From Psychrobacter celer (GTDB lineage Bacteria > Pseudomonadota > Gammaproteobacteria > Pseudomonadales > Moraxellaceae): a stretch of DNA of 64,000 nt. Every line of letters starts with the position of its first letter. Within the stretch, counting starts at the first letter, position 1. Shown here in pieces: positions 37,332-48,559 of this stretch. The translations under genes and the position numbers were made by a program. The notes below the pieces were generated by a model. That model did no database searches and was not told where the DNA came from. It saw nothing but the letters and a program-made list of their open reading frames with translations. The stretch spans positions 41,497-105,496 of the forward strand of contig NZ_JABASU010000008.1 in the NCBI RefSeq assembly GCF_016107555.1, written 5' to 3'.

Positions 37332-37444
37332 CGGGTGCAGCTTATGAGAGTGACGACACCGACCCTGATGTATGATTACGTGTATAAATATATGTATAAA
37401 AAGCCAAAAATACTTTAACCAATAGACGGATAAGGATATATACC

Positions 37445-38464
37445 ATGTCTAATTTAACAACCGAAAAACAACTGCCAACCACGCAGCACGCTGTCCTCAT
37501 CAAAGAGTTTGGTGCACCTGAAGTGATGCAGTATCAAGACGGGGTGGCGATGCCATCGTTGGCAGACGAGCAAGTTTTGATCGAAGTGGCGTATGCAGGG
37601 ATAAACCCCGTCGATTATAAAACGCGTCAAGGCAAAGGCTGGGGCGCAGAGGCAATTCAAAACAATAAGTTTGATAAAAACGAGCCAGCAATTTTGGGTT
37701 TCGATGTCGCAGGTACGGTGGTAGATAGCCGTAGTGATAAATTTGCCATCGGTGATCAGGTGGCGGCTTTGAGCTTTGAGGGCAGCTGCTACGCTGAATA
37801 TGTGGCAGTGGATGCCAAACTGCTGGCCAAAGTGCCCAACCCTGTCACACTAAAGCAAGCAGGCGCACTGCCTTGTATTGGCCAAACCGCGCTACAGTTT
37901 GTTGAGTTTGCTGCTATCAAAAAAGGTGAGCACGTCGTCATCAACGCACCCGCAGGCGGGGTGGGGCACCTAGCGATACAGCTGTTGATGGACAAAGTAG
38001 CCAACGACGATATCAAGGTCACGGTCATTTGCTCACCTGAGAAGTATGACAAGCTTGCAGACTTAATCGATAAAGACAAGCTGGCAGGCTGGATTGACTA
38101 TACCAAAGACGCGGCGTTTCCTGATCTGCAAGCTGATGTGCTACTGGATCTGGTTGGTGATGAGGCAGGTATACGAGCGCTGAGCGTGCTCAAGCCTGCG
38201 GCTCGGGTTTTTGTTTTGCCGACTATCTGGGTTGATAAACTCAAAGCAGCAGGTGAGCAAAAGCAGCTAACGGTCACAGGCTACAAAGCGCAGCGCAGCG
38301 GTGATGATATGGCACGCGTTTTACAACTCATCGCTGATGATAAGTTACACTTAAAGATTCAAAGCGTCTACCCACTCTCGGAAGTGGTGGCGGCGCATCA
38401 TGAGCTACAAAAAGGCGATGCCTTTGGCAAGATAGTCTTACAAGTACAACAAAAAAGCGATTAG
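37445..38464 (+). CDS. Zinc-independent MDR family NADP-dependent oxidoreductase
   Basis: A quinone reductase-like member of the medium-chain dehydrogenase/reductase superfamily. The GroES-like domain (1-130) includes VAYAGINPVDYKTRQG, and the cofactor domain (140-290) has INAPAGGVGHLAIQLL, the AxxGxxG nucleotide-binding loop. It lacks the catalytic-zinc Cys/His set of alcohol dehydrogenases. 339 residues. AAGGAT precedes the ATG. It probably detoxifies quinones or enones; the substrate is unknown. Its stop is 23 bases from the convergent alkB-like gene with no visible terminator. Confidence 0.88.
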   Translation: MSNLTTEKQLPTTQHAVLIKEFGAPEVMQYQDGVAMPSLADEQVLIEVAYAGINPVDYKTRQGKGWGAEAIQNNKFDKNEPAILGFDVAGTVVDSRSDKFAIGDQVAALSFEGSCYAEYVAVDAKLLAKVPNPVTLKQAGALPCIGQTALQFVEFAAIKKGEHVVINAPAGGVGHLAIQLLMDKVANDDIKVTVICSPEKYDKLADLIDKDKLAGWIDYTKDAAFPDLQADVLLDLVGDEAGIRALSVLKPAARVFVLPTIWVDKLKAAGEQKQLTVTGYKAQRSGDDMARVLQLIADDKLHLKIQSVYPLSEVVAAHHELQKGDAFGKIVLQVQQKSD

Positions 38465-38487
38465 CCAGACCCATGCAGTTATATTCG

Positions 38488-39105
38488 TTAAGTTGGCTGT
38501 AGGTGCCGAAAAGTTAGGCTGATGCGCCCATCGGCGACGGTTTTTGTCTTAGTGATGCTGTGCTTCCAAAAGCGCTGCGTCTCGCCATGCATGACGATTA
38601 GCTGACCGGACTCAAGATAAAGCGCGACTTTGTCTTGAGTTTTTTTGTGCTTAAAGACAAATTTGCGTGTGGCACCCAGTGATAAAGAAGCAATCACAGG
38701 CCGCGCGCCCAGCTCTTTTTCATCATCGGCGTGATAGCCCATGCCATCATGACCTGTCGGGTAGTAATTGAGCAGACAAGAATTGAAGTTGGCATCAATA
38801 CCGATGCTTGATAGTTGCTGTTCAGTATGATGTTTCACGTGAAACACAGTGTCTGACCATGGCAGGCTGTGTCGGGTATGACCTGAGTACTGATAGCTCA
38901 GAGCTTTGTCACCCATCCATACCACTTGGCGAGTGGTGACGTGCGTCTTACCAAATAAGGTCACCCTATCAGGCTGCCACGGTAGCTCGGCCAATAATGC
39001 ATCGTAGAGCTGGCAGTCATCATCGATGATGCGGCCGAAGTCATTTACCCTGCCATCATAAGGTAATAAGTTATCGGTTGGGGCAGGGGCAAAAAGGTCG
39101 CTCAT
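38488..39105 (-). CDS. AlkB-like 2-oxoglutarate/Fe(II) dioxygenase
   Basis: Fe(II) and 2-oxoglutarate dependent dioxygenase of the alkylation-repair type, closest in layout to ALKBH2/3. Evidence is NSCLLNYYPTGHDGMGYHADDE (span 106-127), with the HxD iron ligands in YHADD and the distal His in FWKHSI. The final Arg pair binding 2-oxoglutarate is in GRISLTFR. Substrate-lid residues PWQPDRVTLFGK precede. It would remove alkyl groups from DNA or RNA bases. It follows the alpha/beta hydrolase gene by 17 bases, in an operon with an ABC exporter. Confidence 0.9.
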   Translation of the reverse strand: MSDLFAPAPTDNLLPYDGRVNDFGRIIDDDCQLYDALLAELPWQPDRVTLFGKTHVTTRQVVWMGDKALSYQYSGHTRHSLPWSDTVFHVKHHTEQQLSSIGIDANFNSCLLNYYPTGHDGMGYHADDEKELGARPVIASLSLGATRKFVFKHKKTQDKVALYLESGQLIVMHGETQRFWKHSITKTKTVADGRISLTFRHLQPT

Positions 39106-39122
39106 GGCTTACATTGCTCAGC

Positions 39123-40013
39123 TTAGTGACTGTTTTCATAATGCCCATTGATAATTTGTGCGCACAGTTTGGGCGCTTCCATTGGCAAAAGATGGCCGTA
39201 ATCTGGTAAAGAGATGATACTGTCGGCAGGGACGAATTTTTGCCACTGCTTACGGACTTTATTGCTAATAAATAAGGTTGGCTTGCCCGTGATCAGTGTA
39301 TAAGGGCAGCGAAGGTTTTTTAGAGCGGTGTCGATATGCGGCGCACCAAAATAGTTGGCAAGCTCTTGCTCTGGGGCAAACATCAGCGTGTGGCTACCAT
39401 CGGCATTGACGCTCAAGCTTTGCTCAGCAAACACGTATAAATGCGCATCGCTGATGCGTTTGTAGGCTCGGTTGGCGCGTAGGGCTTGATAGTACGCATC
39501 AACGCTCGTCCAAATAGCGGGTTTGGTCAGTGTGCTTTTAAAAGGCTCTCGACTGAGCAAAAACCGCCGCGGCAATAAGTTATACAGTCGTGCTTGGTTT
39601 TTGGTAAAGGTGACCGGCTCTATCAGATACAACTGGGAGAATAAATCTGGACGTTTGGCGGCGGCCATGGCGGTGGCAGTGGCACCTTGCGAATGACCGA
39701 TACCCACCACAGGCCGATCTTGGGTGCGCTCTAAAAACTCAATCAATAGCTCAGCGTCTTGCTCTCGAGTGAGGCGGCGTTTTTGCGGCTTATCGTACCA
39801 GTAGCCGCGTAGGGCAAGCGCACTGATATCAAACGTTGCTGCCAGCTCATGCAGCAGCGGCGTATAAGTACCGACCGTAAAGCTGTTGCCTCCATAAAAG
39901 TGCGCAGGCGCACGTTTGCTGTGCTCTGCTGCTACTGATGGGTTGAGACTGCCAAGGTCGTAGTAGCGTGCTTGTTTGCCGCTTAAATTGATACGATGGG
40001 TAAAGGCTTCCAT
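39123..40013 (-). CDS. Alpha/beta hydrolase
   Basis: The 296-residue protein has the nucleophile elbow GIGHSQGATATA (Ser at about residue 104), an oxyanion-hole region HFYGGNSFTVGTY near 38-50, and the catalytic His in DYGHLLPMEAP near the C-terminus. The acid is probably the Asp/Thr region around TLITGKPTLF. There is no signal peptide. The substrate is unknown. It starts 44 bases after the ABC exporter gene on the same strand. Confidence 0.85.
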   Translation of the reverse strand: MEAFTHRINLSGKQARYYDLGSLNPSVAAEHSKRAPAHFYGGNSFTVGTYTPLLHELAATFDISALALRGYWYDKPQKRRLTREQDAELLIEFLERTQDRPVVGIGHSQGATATAMAAAKRPDLFSQLYLIEPVTFTKNQARLYNLLPRRFLLSREPFKSTLTKPAIWTSVDAYYQALRANRAYKRISDAHLYVFAEQSLSVNADGSHTLMFAPEQELANYFGAPHIDTALKNLRCPYTLITGKPTLFISNKVRKQWQKFVPADSIISLPDYGHLLPMEAPKLCAQIINGHYENSH

Positions 40014-40057
40014 AAACTGCCCACTTCCTTATGTTTTATTTTTATGATGATGGCGGT

Positions 40058-41983
40058 CTAGGGGGTGTCTTCGCCCAAAAAACCGCCGCTTTGACGCTGC
40101 CACAAGCGCGCATAGACGCCGCCTTGTGCCAACAGCTCGTCATGGCTACCTTGCTCGATGATTCGACCTTTTTCCATCACCACCAGCCTATCGAGCGCAG
40201 CGATGGTAGAGAGGCGATGGGCAATGGCAATCACGGTCTTGCCGGTCATGATATCGTTGAGGCTCTCGGTAATGGCAAACTCAATCTCAGAGTCAAGCGC
40301 GCTGGTGGCCTCATCTAATAACAAGATCGGCGCGTTTTTTAGCATAACACGAGAGATGGCGATGCGCTGACGTTGACCGCCGGAGAGTTTGACGCCGCGT
40401 TCACCCACTTGGGTATCAAGACCTGTATTGCCTTTATCGTCATATAAGTCTTTGATAAAGTCCCATGCTTGAGCTTGTTTGGCGGCATGGATAATCTCTT
40501 CGTCAGAGGCGCCGGGACGGCCATAAGCGATGTTTTCACGTATGGTACGATGCAGCAGTGAGGTGTCTTGGGTCACCATACCGATCTGCTGACGCAGAGA
40601 GTCTTGTGTGACATCATCGATCGCTTGACCATCGATATATATCTTGCCACGATCGACATCAAAAAAGCGCAGCAGCAAGTTGACCAACGTGGATTTGCCC
40701 GCTCCCGAGCGCCCAACCAAGCCGATTTTTTCTCCTGGTTTGATATCCAAATAAAAGTCATCAAGCAGCTTGACCGAGTTGTCTTGCGCCATGTCAGTGG
40801 TCGCTACCGACGGTTTAAACGTTTTATCGGTGGCGTGATAGTTATCTTGGTCTTCATTCTCATAGCTAAAGTCGACATGATCAAAGACGATATGCCCCTC
40901 GGTGACGCGTAGTTCAGCTGCGTCTGGCTTATCGACGATCGTCTGCGGCGCGGATAGCGTGCGCATGCCGTCTTGTACCGTGCCGATACTCTCAAAAAGG
41001 CTGGCGGTTTGCCACATGATCCAGCGCGTCAGACCATTGAGGCGTAGCGCCATCGCTGTCGCCGCGGCAATCGCCCCGACCCCGACCGCGCTTTGTTGCC
41101 ATAGATACAGGCCAATTCCTGCGGTACTACTGACCAAAATCACACTGATAAGATGAGTGAAAATTTCTAAATAACTGACCCAGCGCATCTGCGCATGTAC
41201 CGTTCCTAAAAACTGCCCCATGGCGTTTTTGGCATAACCAAGCTCACGGCGTGAGTGGCTAAACAGCTTGACAGTCATGATATTGGCATAGGCATCGGTG
41301 ATGCGCCCCGTCATCAACGCGCGCGCATCTGCTTGTACGATGGCGGTTTGTTTGAGCTTTGGAATAAAATACCATATCGCCAGCGCCACCAACCCAAACC
41401 AGAGGATAAAGGGAATCAATAACAAGCTGTCTAAATTAAATAAAATAAGGCCACTGGTCACAAAATATACGGTGACATACATAAACATATCTGTGACGGT
41501 CATCACCGTATCACGCACCGCAAGCGCGGTCTGCATGACCTTGGCTGAGACACGTCCAGAAAACTCGTCTTGATAAAACTGCATGGACTGCCCAAGCATA
41601 CGCTGATGAAAACGCCAGCGCATCTGCATGGGAAACACGCCTTGCAAGGTCTGAAAATGAATAAACGAGGATAAGGCAATCCAAAACGGGCTGACAATCA
41701 TCACCGCCAGCATCAGCAGCAGCATATCGCCTTTTTCTAGCCATAAGTTCTGCGGCGTATAGACGCCAAGCCAATCGACGATATCGCCAATCCATGCAAA
41801 CAGCATTGCTTCATAAATGCCGATGCCTGCTGACAACACCATAAACAGCAGCAGCCAGATGCGCAGCCCCTTTGTACAAGCCCACAAAAACTGCAGCATA
41901 CCGTCACGAGGCGAGGGCAGCGGCATGGGGGTGGTGGGGAAGGCCGGTAAGCGGTTTTCAAAAAAGCGAAATAGAGCATTCAT
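40058..41983 (-). CDS. ABC exporter, fused membrane and ATPase domains
   Basis: A half-size exporter of the MsbA/MDR type. Six membrane helices lie at about residues 45-310 (after a hydrophilic N-terminus), and the ATPase domain covers about 365-630. Walker A is GLVGRSGAGKSTLVNLLL, followed by signature VKLSGGQRQRIAISR and Walker B PILLLDEATSALDSE. It is longer than MsbA (641 against 582), with an unusual N-terminal segment. The open frame begins at TTG (42022); ATG at 41983 (MNALFRFFENRLP) is preferred though its ribosome site is poor. The exported substrate is unknown. Confidence 0.9.
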   Translation of the reverse strand: MNALFRFFENRLPAFPTTPMPLPSPRDGMLQFLWACTKGLRIWLLLFMVLSAGIGIYEAMLFAWIGDIVDWLGVYTPQNLWLEKGDMLLLMLAVMIVSPFWIALSSFIHFQTLQGVFPMQMRWRFHQRMLGQSMQFYQDEFSGRVSAKVMQTALAVRDTVMTVTDMFMYVTVYFVTSGLILFNLDSLLLIPFILWFGLVALAIWYFIPKLKQTAIVQADARALMTGRITDAYANIMTVKLFSHSRRELGYAKNAMGQFLGTVHAQMRWVSYLEIFTHLISVILVSSTAGIGLYLWQQSAVGVGAIAAATAMALRLNGLTRWIMWQTASLFESIGTVQDGMRTLSAPQTIVDKPDAAELRVTEGHIVFDHVDFSYENEDQDNYHATDKTFKPSVATTDMAQDNSVKLLDDFYLDIKPGEKIGLVGRSGAGKSTLVNLLLRFFDVDRGKIYIDGQAIDDVTQDSLRQQIGMVTQDTSLLHRTIRENIAYGRPGASDEEIIHAAKQAQAWDFIKDLYDDKGNTGLDTQVGERGVKLSGGQRQRIAISRVMLKNAPILLLDEATSALDSEIEFAITESLNDIMTGKTVIAIAHRLSTIAALDRLVVMEKGRIIEQGSHDELLAQGGVYARLWQRQSGGFLGEDTP

Positions 41984-42285
41984 AGGCAGTGATAAAACAT
42001 CAATAGCAGTACGCCAAAACAAACGATGACGGTCGTTATTTTGAATCTTTACTTTGTGATTGGGAGTGCTGGCTATTTTAGCAAAATTTCATGTCAGACC
42101 TGCAGGCTAATTGTAATTGCGTGCATATAAATGCCATGAGTATCAGCACAACAAAACACCAAAAAGCCATTGTTATATTGGAAATATTTTGTTACATTCA
42201 GTGGTTTTATATTGTTTGCCATGGTTTTGTGTATTGCTGACGTGCGGTGTTGCTCTGACATGAATCAAGGATAGAGGTAAGGGTT
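41984..42285. other. 302-bp divergent intergenic region
   Basis: Between the ABC exporter and the DMT transporter. It is AT-rich after 42160. No repeat, terminator or RNA gene is seen; it must hold both divergent promoters. Confidence 0.4.
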
Positions 42286-43152
42286 ATGATGTATTTGGTG
42301 ATAGCAGTACTGTGCAGTGTGGCCGTCTCGGTACTGCTCAAAATCCTGCGGCAAAAAAATATCGATATTCGCCAGACCATCGTCGCAGGTTATCCCGTGG
42401 CTTTTTTGCTGACATGGTTTTTATTAACGCCAGATGTCAGCAGCATAAGCACGCTTGGCAACGCTTGGGGCATCATTCTGGCGCTTGGGATACTGCTGCC
42501 GACGGTTTTTATTATCTTGGGCCGTGCGATTGCATCGGTCGGCATGGTCGCAACCGATGCCGCCCAGCGCTTGTCGCTGATTATTCCCATTATCGCCGCT
42601 TTTTTATTATTTGGTGAGGTGCTGACGGGCACGCGAGTGCTTGGTCTGGTCTTAGGGTTTTTGGCGTTGGGGGCTTTGGTTTACCGGCCCAAACATACCG
42701 ATGGAGGCGAGCACGCTAGTATGAGCCCGCCCGCCGCGCGTACCCCGCTATGGCTATTTGGCGTATGGGCAGGCTATGGTATCGTCGATATCTTATTTAA
42801 ACAAGTCGCCAAACAAGGCACAGCCTTTCCACTGACGCTGTTTGTCAGCTTTGGCGTTGCAGGATTGTTATTGCTGATTTATTTGCTTGTGACACGCGTG
42901 CGTTGGCAGGGTAATGCCTTGGCAGCAGGGCTATTACTGGGCGCTCTAAACATGGGCAATATCTATGCGTATGTGCGCGCCCACCAAGTATTGTCCGACT
43001 CTCCTAGTATTGTCTTTACTGGGATGAACGTCGGGGTCATCGCCGTCGCGACGCTCATCGGCGTGGCTGTGTTTAAAGAGCGGCTCGGTCGTATCAATGT
43101 GCTAGGCTTGCTGCTGGCGATTGGCTGTGTGGCGGTACTGTTTTTGGCATAA
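42286..43152 (+). CDS. DMT superfamily (EamA-type) transporter
   Basis: A 288-residue inner-membrane protein with ten predicted helices arranged as two EamA repeats (about 1-135 and 150-288), joined by a polar loop with KHTDGGEHASMSPPAART. The pattern LSLIIPIIAAFLLFGEVLTGTRVLGLVLGFLAL (span 98-130) is typical of the first repeat end. Substrate unknown; relatives export metabolites or amino acids. Two adjacent ATG codons open the frame with AGGTAAGG upstream. Confidence 0.85.
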   Translation: MMYLVIAVLCSVAVSVLLKILRQKNIDIRQTIVAGYPVAFLLTWFLLTPDVSSISTLGNAWGIILALGILLPTVFIILGRAIASVGMVATDAAQRLSLIIPIIAAFLLFGEVLTGTRVLGLVLGFLALGALVYRPKHTDGGEHASMSPPAARTPLWLFGVWAGYGIVDILFKQVAKQGTAFPLTLFVSFGVAGLLLLIYLLVTRVRWQGNALAAGLLLGALNMGNIYAYVRAHQVLSDSPSIVFTGMNVGVIAVATLIGVAVFKERLGRINVLGLLLAIGCVAVLFLA

Positions 43153-43231
43153 GAGTTTGACGTAAGGCTTTGATGTACGTGGTTTGGCATAATATTCTTA
43201 TACCTATAGTCGACGCACTCTAAAAGAGCAT

Positions 43232-43315
43232 AGCGCTACTGGGATGCTATTTTTAAATGTAGGTTGCGCAGCCTCTGAGAACGCCGCACGTCAGTAAAAT
43301 TTATATCAGTAGCGT
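43232..43315. repeat. Interspersed palindromic repeat, copy B
   Basis: The element starts AGCGCTACTGGGATGCTATT and the other end, inverted, starts ACGCTACTGATATAAATTTT. The interior has the shared GCGCAGCCTCTG and GCACG. It carries about 12 extra bases in the left arm compared with copy A. It lies in the 375-base gap between the DMT transporter and fda, which shows nothing else. Confidence 0.7.
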
Positions 43316-43527
43316 GTTTAAATTTATATAACCGTTTTATTTTCAACTGACTATTTCAACTGGCTATTTTCAACTGATATATCATAAAAATTGGCGGCGC
43401 TGTCACGCATCCTATATAGGCAGATAAAGCATCCTATGGTAAGGTTGTCTACAAATAGCAAGGCTCATATAGATTGAGTCGATTGGTGATGTTTGGTTTT
43501 AATCAATAGAAATAGGATACTTTTTCA

Positions 43528-44418
43528 ATGGAATACCAAAAACAACGACAGCGTATAAAGGATGGTTCAGGGTTTATCGCCGCGCTTGATCAAAGCGGCG
43601 GTAGCACACCAAAAGCCCTAGAAAACTACGGCATCAGCAGCGATGCTTATGACAATGATGACGCGATGTTTGATCTGGTGCACGAGATGCGCGCGCGTAT
43701 CATGACCTGCGACTGCTTTGATAATGAGCGCGTGCTGGGGGCGATTTTATTTGAAGACACCATGGAGCGCGAGGTCAATGGCAAGCCAACGGCAAACTAT
43801 CTGTGGGAAGATAAAAACATCGTGCCGTTTTTGAAGGTCGATAAGGGTTTGGCCGAGCAAATGAGCGGCGTACAAGTCATGCGCCCGATGCCAGACTTGG
43901 ACGCGCTACTGGATAAAGCCAAAAACTATCCCGTGTTTGGTACCAAGATGCGCTCAGTCATTTATGAGCCAAGTGTCGATGGTATCGAGCTTGTCGTCCA
44001 GCAGCAGTTTGATGTGGCTAAGCAAATCCTCTCCAAAGGCTTTATGCCAATCGTTGAGCCTGAGGTTAATATCGATAGCGCCCAAAAGCATGAGTGTGAA
44101 GTGATACTCAAAGCGGATATTTTGCGTAACCTTGAGCGTCTAAATGACGACCATCAAGTGATGCTCAAACTAACCTTGCCCACCGACGGCGGATTCTATC
44201 AAGAGCTGATCGATCATCCAAAAGTACTCAAAGTCGTGGCATTATCTGGCGGTTATAGTCGTCGTGAGGCCTGCGAAAAGCTTAAGCAAAACCCCGGTAT
44301 GATTGCCAGCTTCTCACGCGCGTTTACCGAAGGGTTGAGCAAACAACAAAGCGATAAAGAGTTTGCTGATACCATGAACGCCTCAATTGAAGAGATTTAT
44401 CAGGCGTCAAATGTGTAA
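43528..44418 (+). CDS. fda: Fructose-bisphosphate aldolase class I
   Basis: Schiff-base aldolase cleaving fructose 1,6-bisphosphate. The 296-residue protein begins QRIKDGSGFIAALDQSGGSTPKALE, contains MPIVEPEVNID and the Schiff-base lysine in VMLKLTLPTDGGFY, and ends with VALSGGYSRREACEKL and a phosphate-binding GMIASFSRA. This matches the short bacterial class I type (staphylococcal FdaB). AGGAT precedes the ATG. Monocistronic with a bidirectional terminator. Confidence 0.93.
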   Translation: MEYQKQRQRIKDGSGFIAALDQSGGSTPKALENYGISSDAYDNDDAMFDLVHEMRARIMTCDCFDNERVLGAILFEDTMEREVNGKPTANYLWEDKNIVPFLKVDKGLAEQMSGVQVMRPMPDLDALLDKAKNYPVFGTKMRSVIYEPSVDGIELVVQQQFDVAKQILSKGFMPIVEPEVNIDSAQKHECEVILKADILRNLERLNDDHQVMLKLTLPTDGGFYQELIDHPKVLKVVALSGGYSRREACEKLKQNPGMIASFSRAFTEGLSKQQSDKEFADTMNASIEEIYQASNV

Positions 44419-44438
44419 ACGGCTCTTTGGCTAAGAAA

Positions 44439-44477
44439 AAAAAGCTCGCTTCTACAGGCATAAGAAGCGAGCTTTTT
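44439..44477. terminator. Bidirectional terminator between fda and thiC
   Basis: A perfect 15-bp stem (44439-44453 with 44463-44477) with a 9-base loop, A-run on the left and T-run on the right, serves both convergent genes. Confidence 0.95.
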
Positions 44478-44520
44478 GCTATATAAAGTAATTAAATATA
44501 CAGCAGTCAAATCAGCGGAT

Positions 44521-46807
<2,287 letters not shown>

Positions 46808-46907
46808 AGACTTCCCTGCGTCGGTACTAACCGCATCAGGTTCGGCGGGTGATCTCTCAGCGAATGTACAAAGGCAGTCAGCCATTCGTACACCGCACCC
46901 CGAGTCT
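46808..46907 (-). promoter_or_regulatory. TPP riboswitch (thi box) of thiC
   Basis: Read on the minus strand, the segment begins ACTCGGGGTGC and contains CTGAGAGATCACCCG, then ACCTGATGCGGTTAGTACC and GACGCAGGGA. These are the conserved thi-box blocks in correct order. The P3 region is extended and can pair (ACGAATG with CATTCG). Between the aptamer and thiC lie about 300 bases, longer than a minimal expression platform. Confidence 0.95.
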
Positions 46908-47091
46908 GTCAGTGTTGTAAATCAGTCTCATACTAACAAACTTCTGCCATGAGGGCTACTGGTGTTTGACCATCGGTATGTCAGTCAACGTGCGCACGAG
47001 GCCATGAGTCATGACACGCAGGCTAATAGCGTTAGCCTCAAGCGCCGCCAGATTTGACCCTATTTGTCACGCAGATAAAAGAGTTGGGCGG

Positions 47092-47109
47092 TTGTCATCA
47101 AACTGTCAT
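47092..47109 (+). promoter_or_regulatory. PhoB box upstream of pstS
   Basis: TTGTCATCAAACTGTCAT matches the Pho box consensus CTGTCATAWAWCTGTCAY at 16 of 18 positions by my reading. Two TGTCA cores are 11 bases apart, as PhoB requires. Further TGTCA repeats follow at 47117 and 47125. It lies 75 bases before pstS. Confidence 0.85.
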
Positions 47110-47183
47110 AAAAACTTGTCAAGATGTCACACATATCACCAATCATGCTTTGTTCAATCGTTGTTAAACTTTAGGAGTCCTAC

Positions 47184-48350
47184 ATGCGTTATTCGTTATT
47201 GGCAGTCGCCGTTAGTTGTACCTTAGTACTCACCGCTTGTAATAAATCCACCGACACCGCAGAGTCAGCGGCGCAGAGTGACACCAGCGCGGCGACAGTG
47301 GCCGAAACCACCAGCACAGCGACATCTTCTCCAGCAAGCGATTTTAAATCAGCTGAAAACATCGCCATGAACATCACTGGTGCTGGCGCGTCGTTCCCGC
47401 AGCCTATCTATGCCAAATGGTCATCTGACTATAATGCCGCGACTGGCGGTCAGGTCAACTATCAGTCTATCGGCTCCTCAGGTGGCATCAAACAAATCCA
47501 AGCAAAAACCGTTGACTTTGGTGCCTCTGATGCCCCGATGACCCCTGAAGAGCTGGATGCGGCAGGACTTATTCAGTTTCCAACCGTCATCGGCGGCGTG
47601 GTACCGATTGTCAATATCGATGGTGTCGGACCAGGTGAGCTAAAGCTGGACGGCGCAACTCTAGCCGATATCTATCTGGGTAAGATTAGTAAATGGAATG
47701 ACCCTGCTATCACCGCCATGAACCCAGATTTGACTCTGCCAGATGCTGCCATTACCACCGTGTTTCGCTCAGATGGCTCAGGCACGACCTTTAACTTTAC
47801 CGATTATTTGGCGAAGGTTTCAACTGACTGGAAAGACAGCGTGGGTGTCGATAAAACCATCAAATGGCCAACCTCTGCCACAGGGGCAGGCGGCAAAGGC
47901 AACGAGGGCGTATCAAGCTACGTCAACCGCATGAAAAACGCTATCGGCTACGTCGAGTATGCTTACGCCAAGCAAAACAACATGGCGCACGCTGCCCTCA
48001 AAAACGCGGCGGGTAATTTCGTGCAGCCATCTGCTGAGACCTTTGCTGCGGCAGGTGACATCGATTGGTCACAGCAAGCAGGCTTTTATAAAGTCATCAC
48101 CAACTCTGAGACCGAGCAAGCGTGGCCCATCGCCGCTGCCACCTTTATCTTGGTACACAAGCAGCCAGAAAACCCGAAGCAAGTGGCTGGCGTGCTGAAC
48201 TTCTTTGATTGGGCGTATGCTCAAGGTGATGATAGTGCCATGGCGCTTGATTATGTGCCTTTCTCTGATACCGCAGTGGCACTGTTTAAAGACAAGTGGA
48301 ATGAGGTCAAAGGTAGCGATGGTCAACCCGTCTACACCCCAGCTCAGTAG
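47184..48350 (+). CDS. pstS: Phosphate ABC transporter substrate-binding protein PstS
   Basis: Periplasmic high-affinity phosphate receptor of the Pst system. A lipoprotein signal peptide MRYSLLAVAVSCTLVLTAC ends at a lipobox Cys 19, so the mature protein is probably lipid-anchored. A Ser/Thr/Ala-rich linker (20-55) precedes the binding fold. Phosphate-binding loops are visible: TGAGASFPQPIY, IGSSGGIKQI, FGASDAPM and FRSDGSGTTFNF. 388 residues; E. coli PstS is 346 and soluble. GGAG lies before the ATG. First gene of the pst cluster, under the Pho box. Confidence 0.96.
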   Translation: MRYSLLAVAVSCTLVLTACNKSTDTAESAAQSDTSAATVAETTSTATSSPASDFKSAENIAMNITGAGASFPQPIYAKWSSDYNAATGGQVNYQSIGSSGGIKQIQAKTVDFGASDAPMTPEELDAAGLIQFPTVIGGVVPIVNIDGVGPGELKLDGATLADIYLGKISKWNDPAITAMNPDLTLPDAAITTVFRSDGSGTTFNFTDYLAKVSTDWKDSVGVDKTIKWPTSATGAGGKGNEGVSSYVNRMKNAIGYVEYAYAKQNNMAHAALKNAAGNFVQPSAETFAAAGDIDWSQQAGFYKVITNSETEQAWPIAAATFILVHKQPENPKQVAGVLNFFDWAYAQGDDSAMALDYVPFSDTAVALFKDKWNEVKGSDGQPVYTPAQ

Positions 48351-48384
48351 TTTTTATACATATGTATAGAAGAACTTGTAAGCC

Positions 48385-48426
48385 CCTTTGAGACACCTAT
48401 TCTCCGGTGGTTGTCTCAAAGGTTTT
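48385..48426 (+). terminator. Intercistronic hairpin pstS-pstC (attenuator)
   Basis: A perfect 11-bp stem CCTTTGAGACA/TGTCTCAAAGG (48385-48395 with 48412-48422) is followed by only four T residues. A partial terminator here would give more pstS mRNA than pstCAB, the stoichiometry known for binding-protein systems. Confidence 0.75.
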
Positions 48427-48559
48427 ATCACAACAAATTTAAAAATAGCGTCATTAATGACCGTTAATAGCGCCCTTTATTAAGATTTAGTTTGTTGTGA
48501 TAAGACCTGGTGAGTCTTTTAAAGATTTTGATTTAATATTATTTAATGCTGAGACACTT

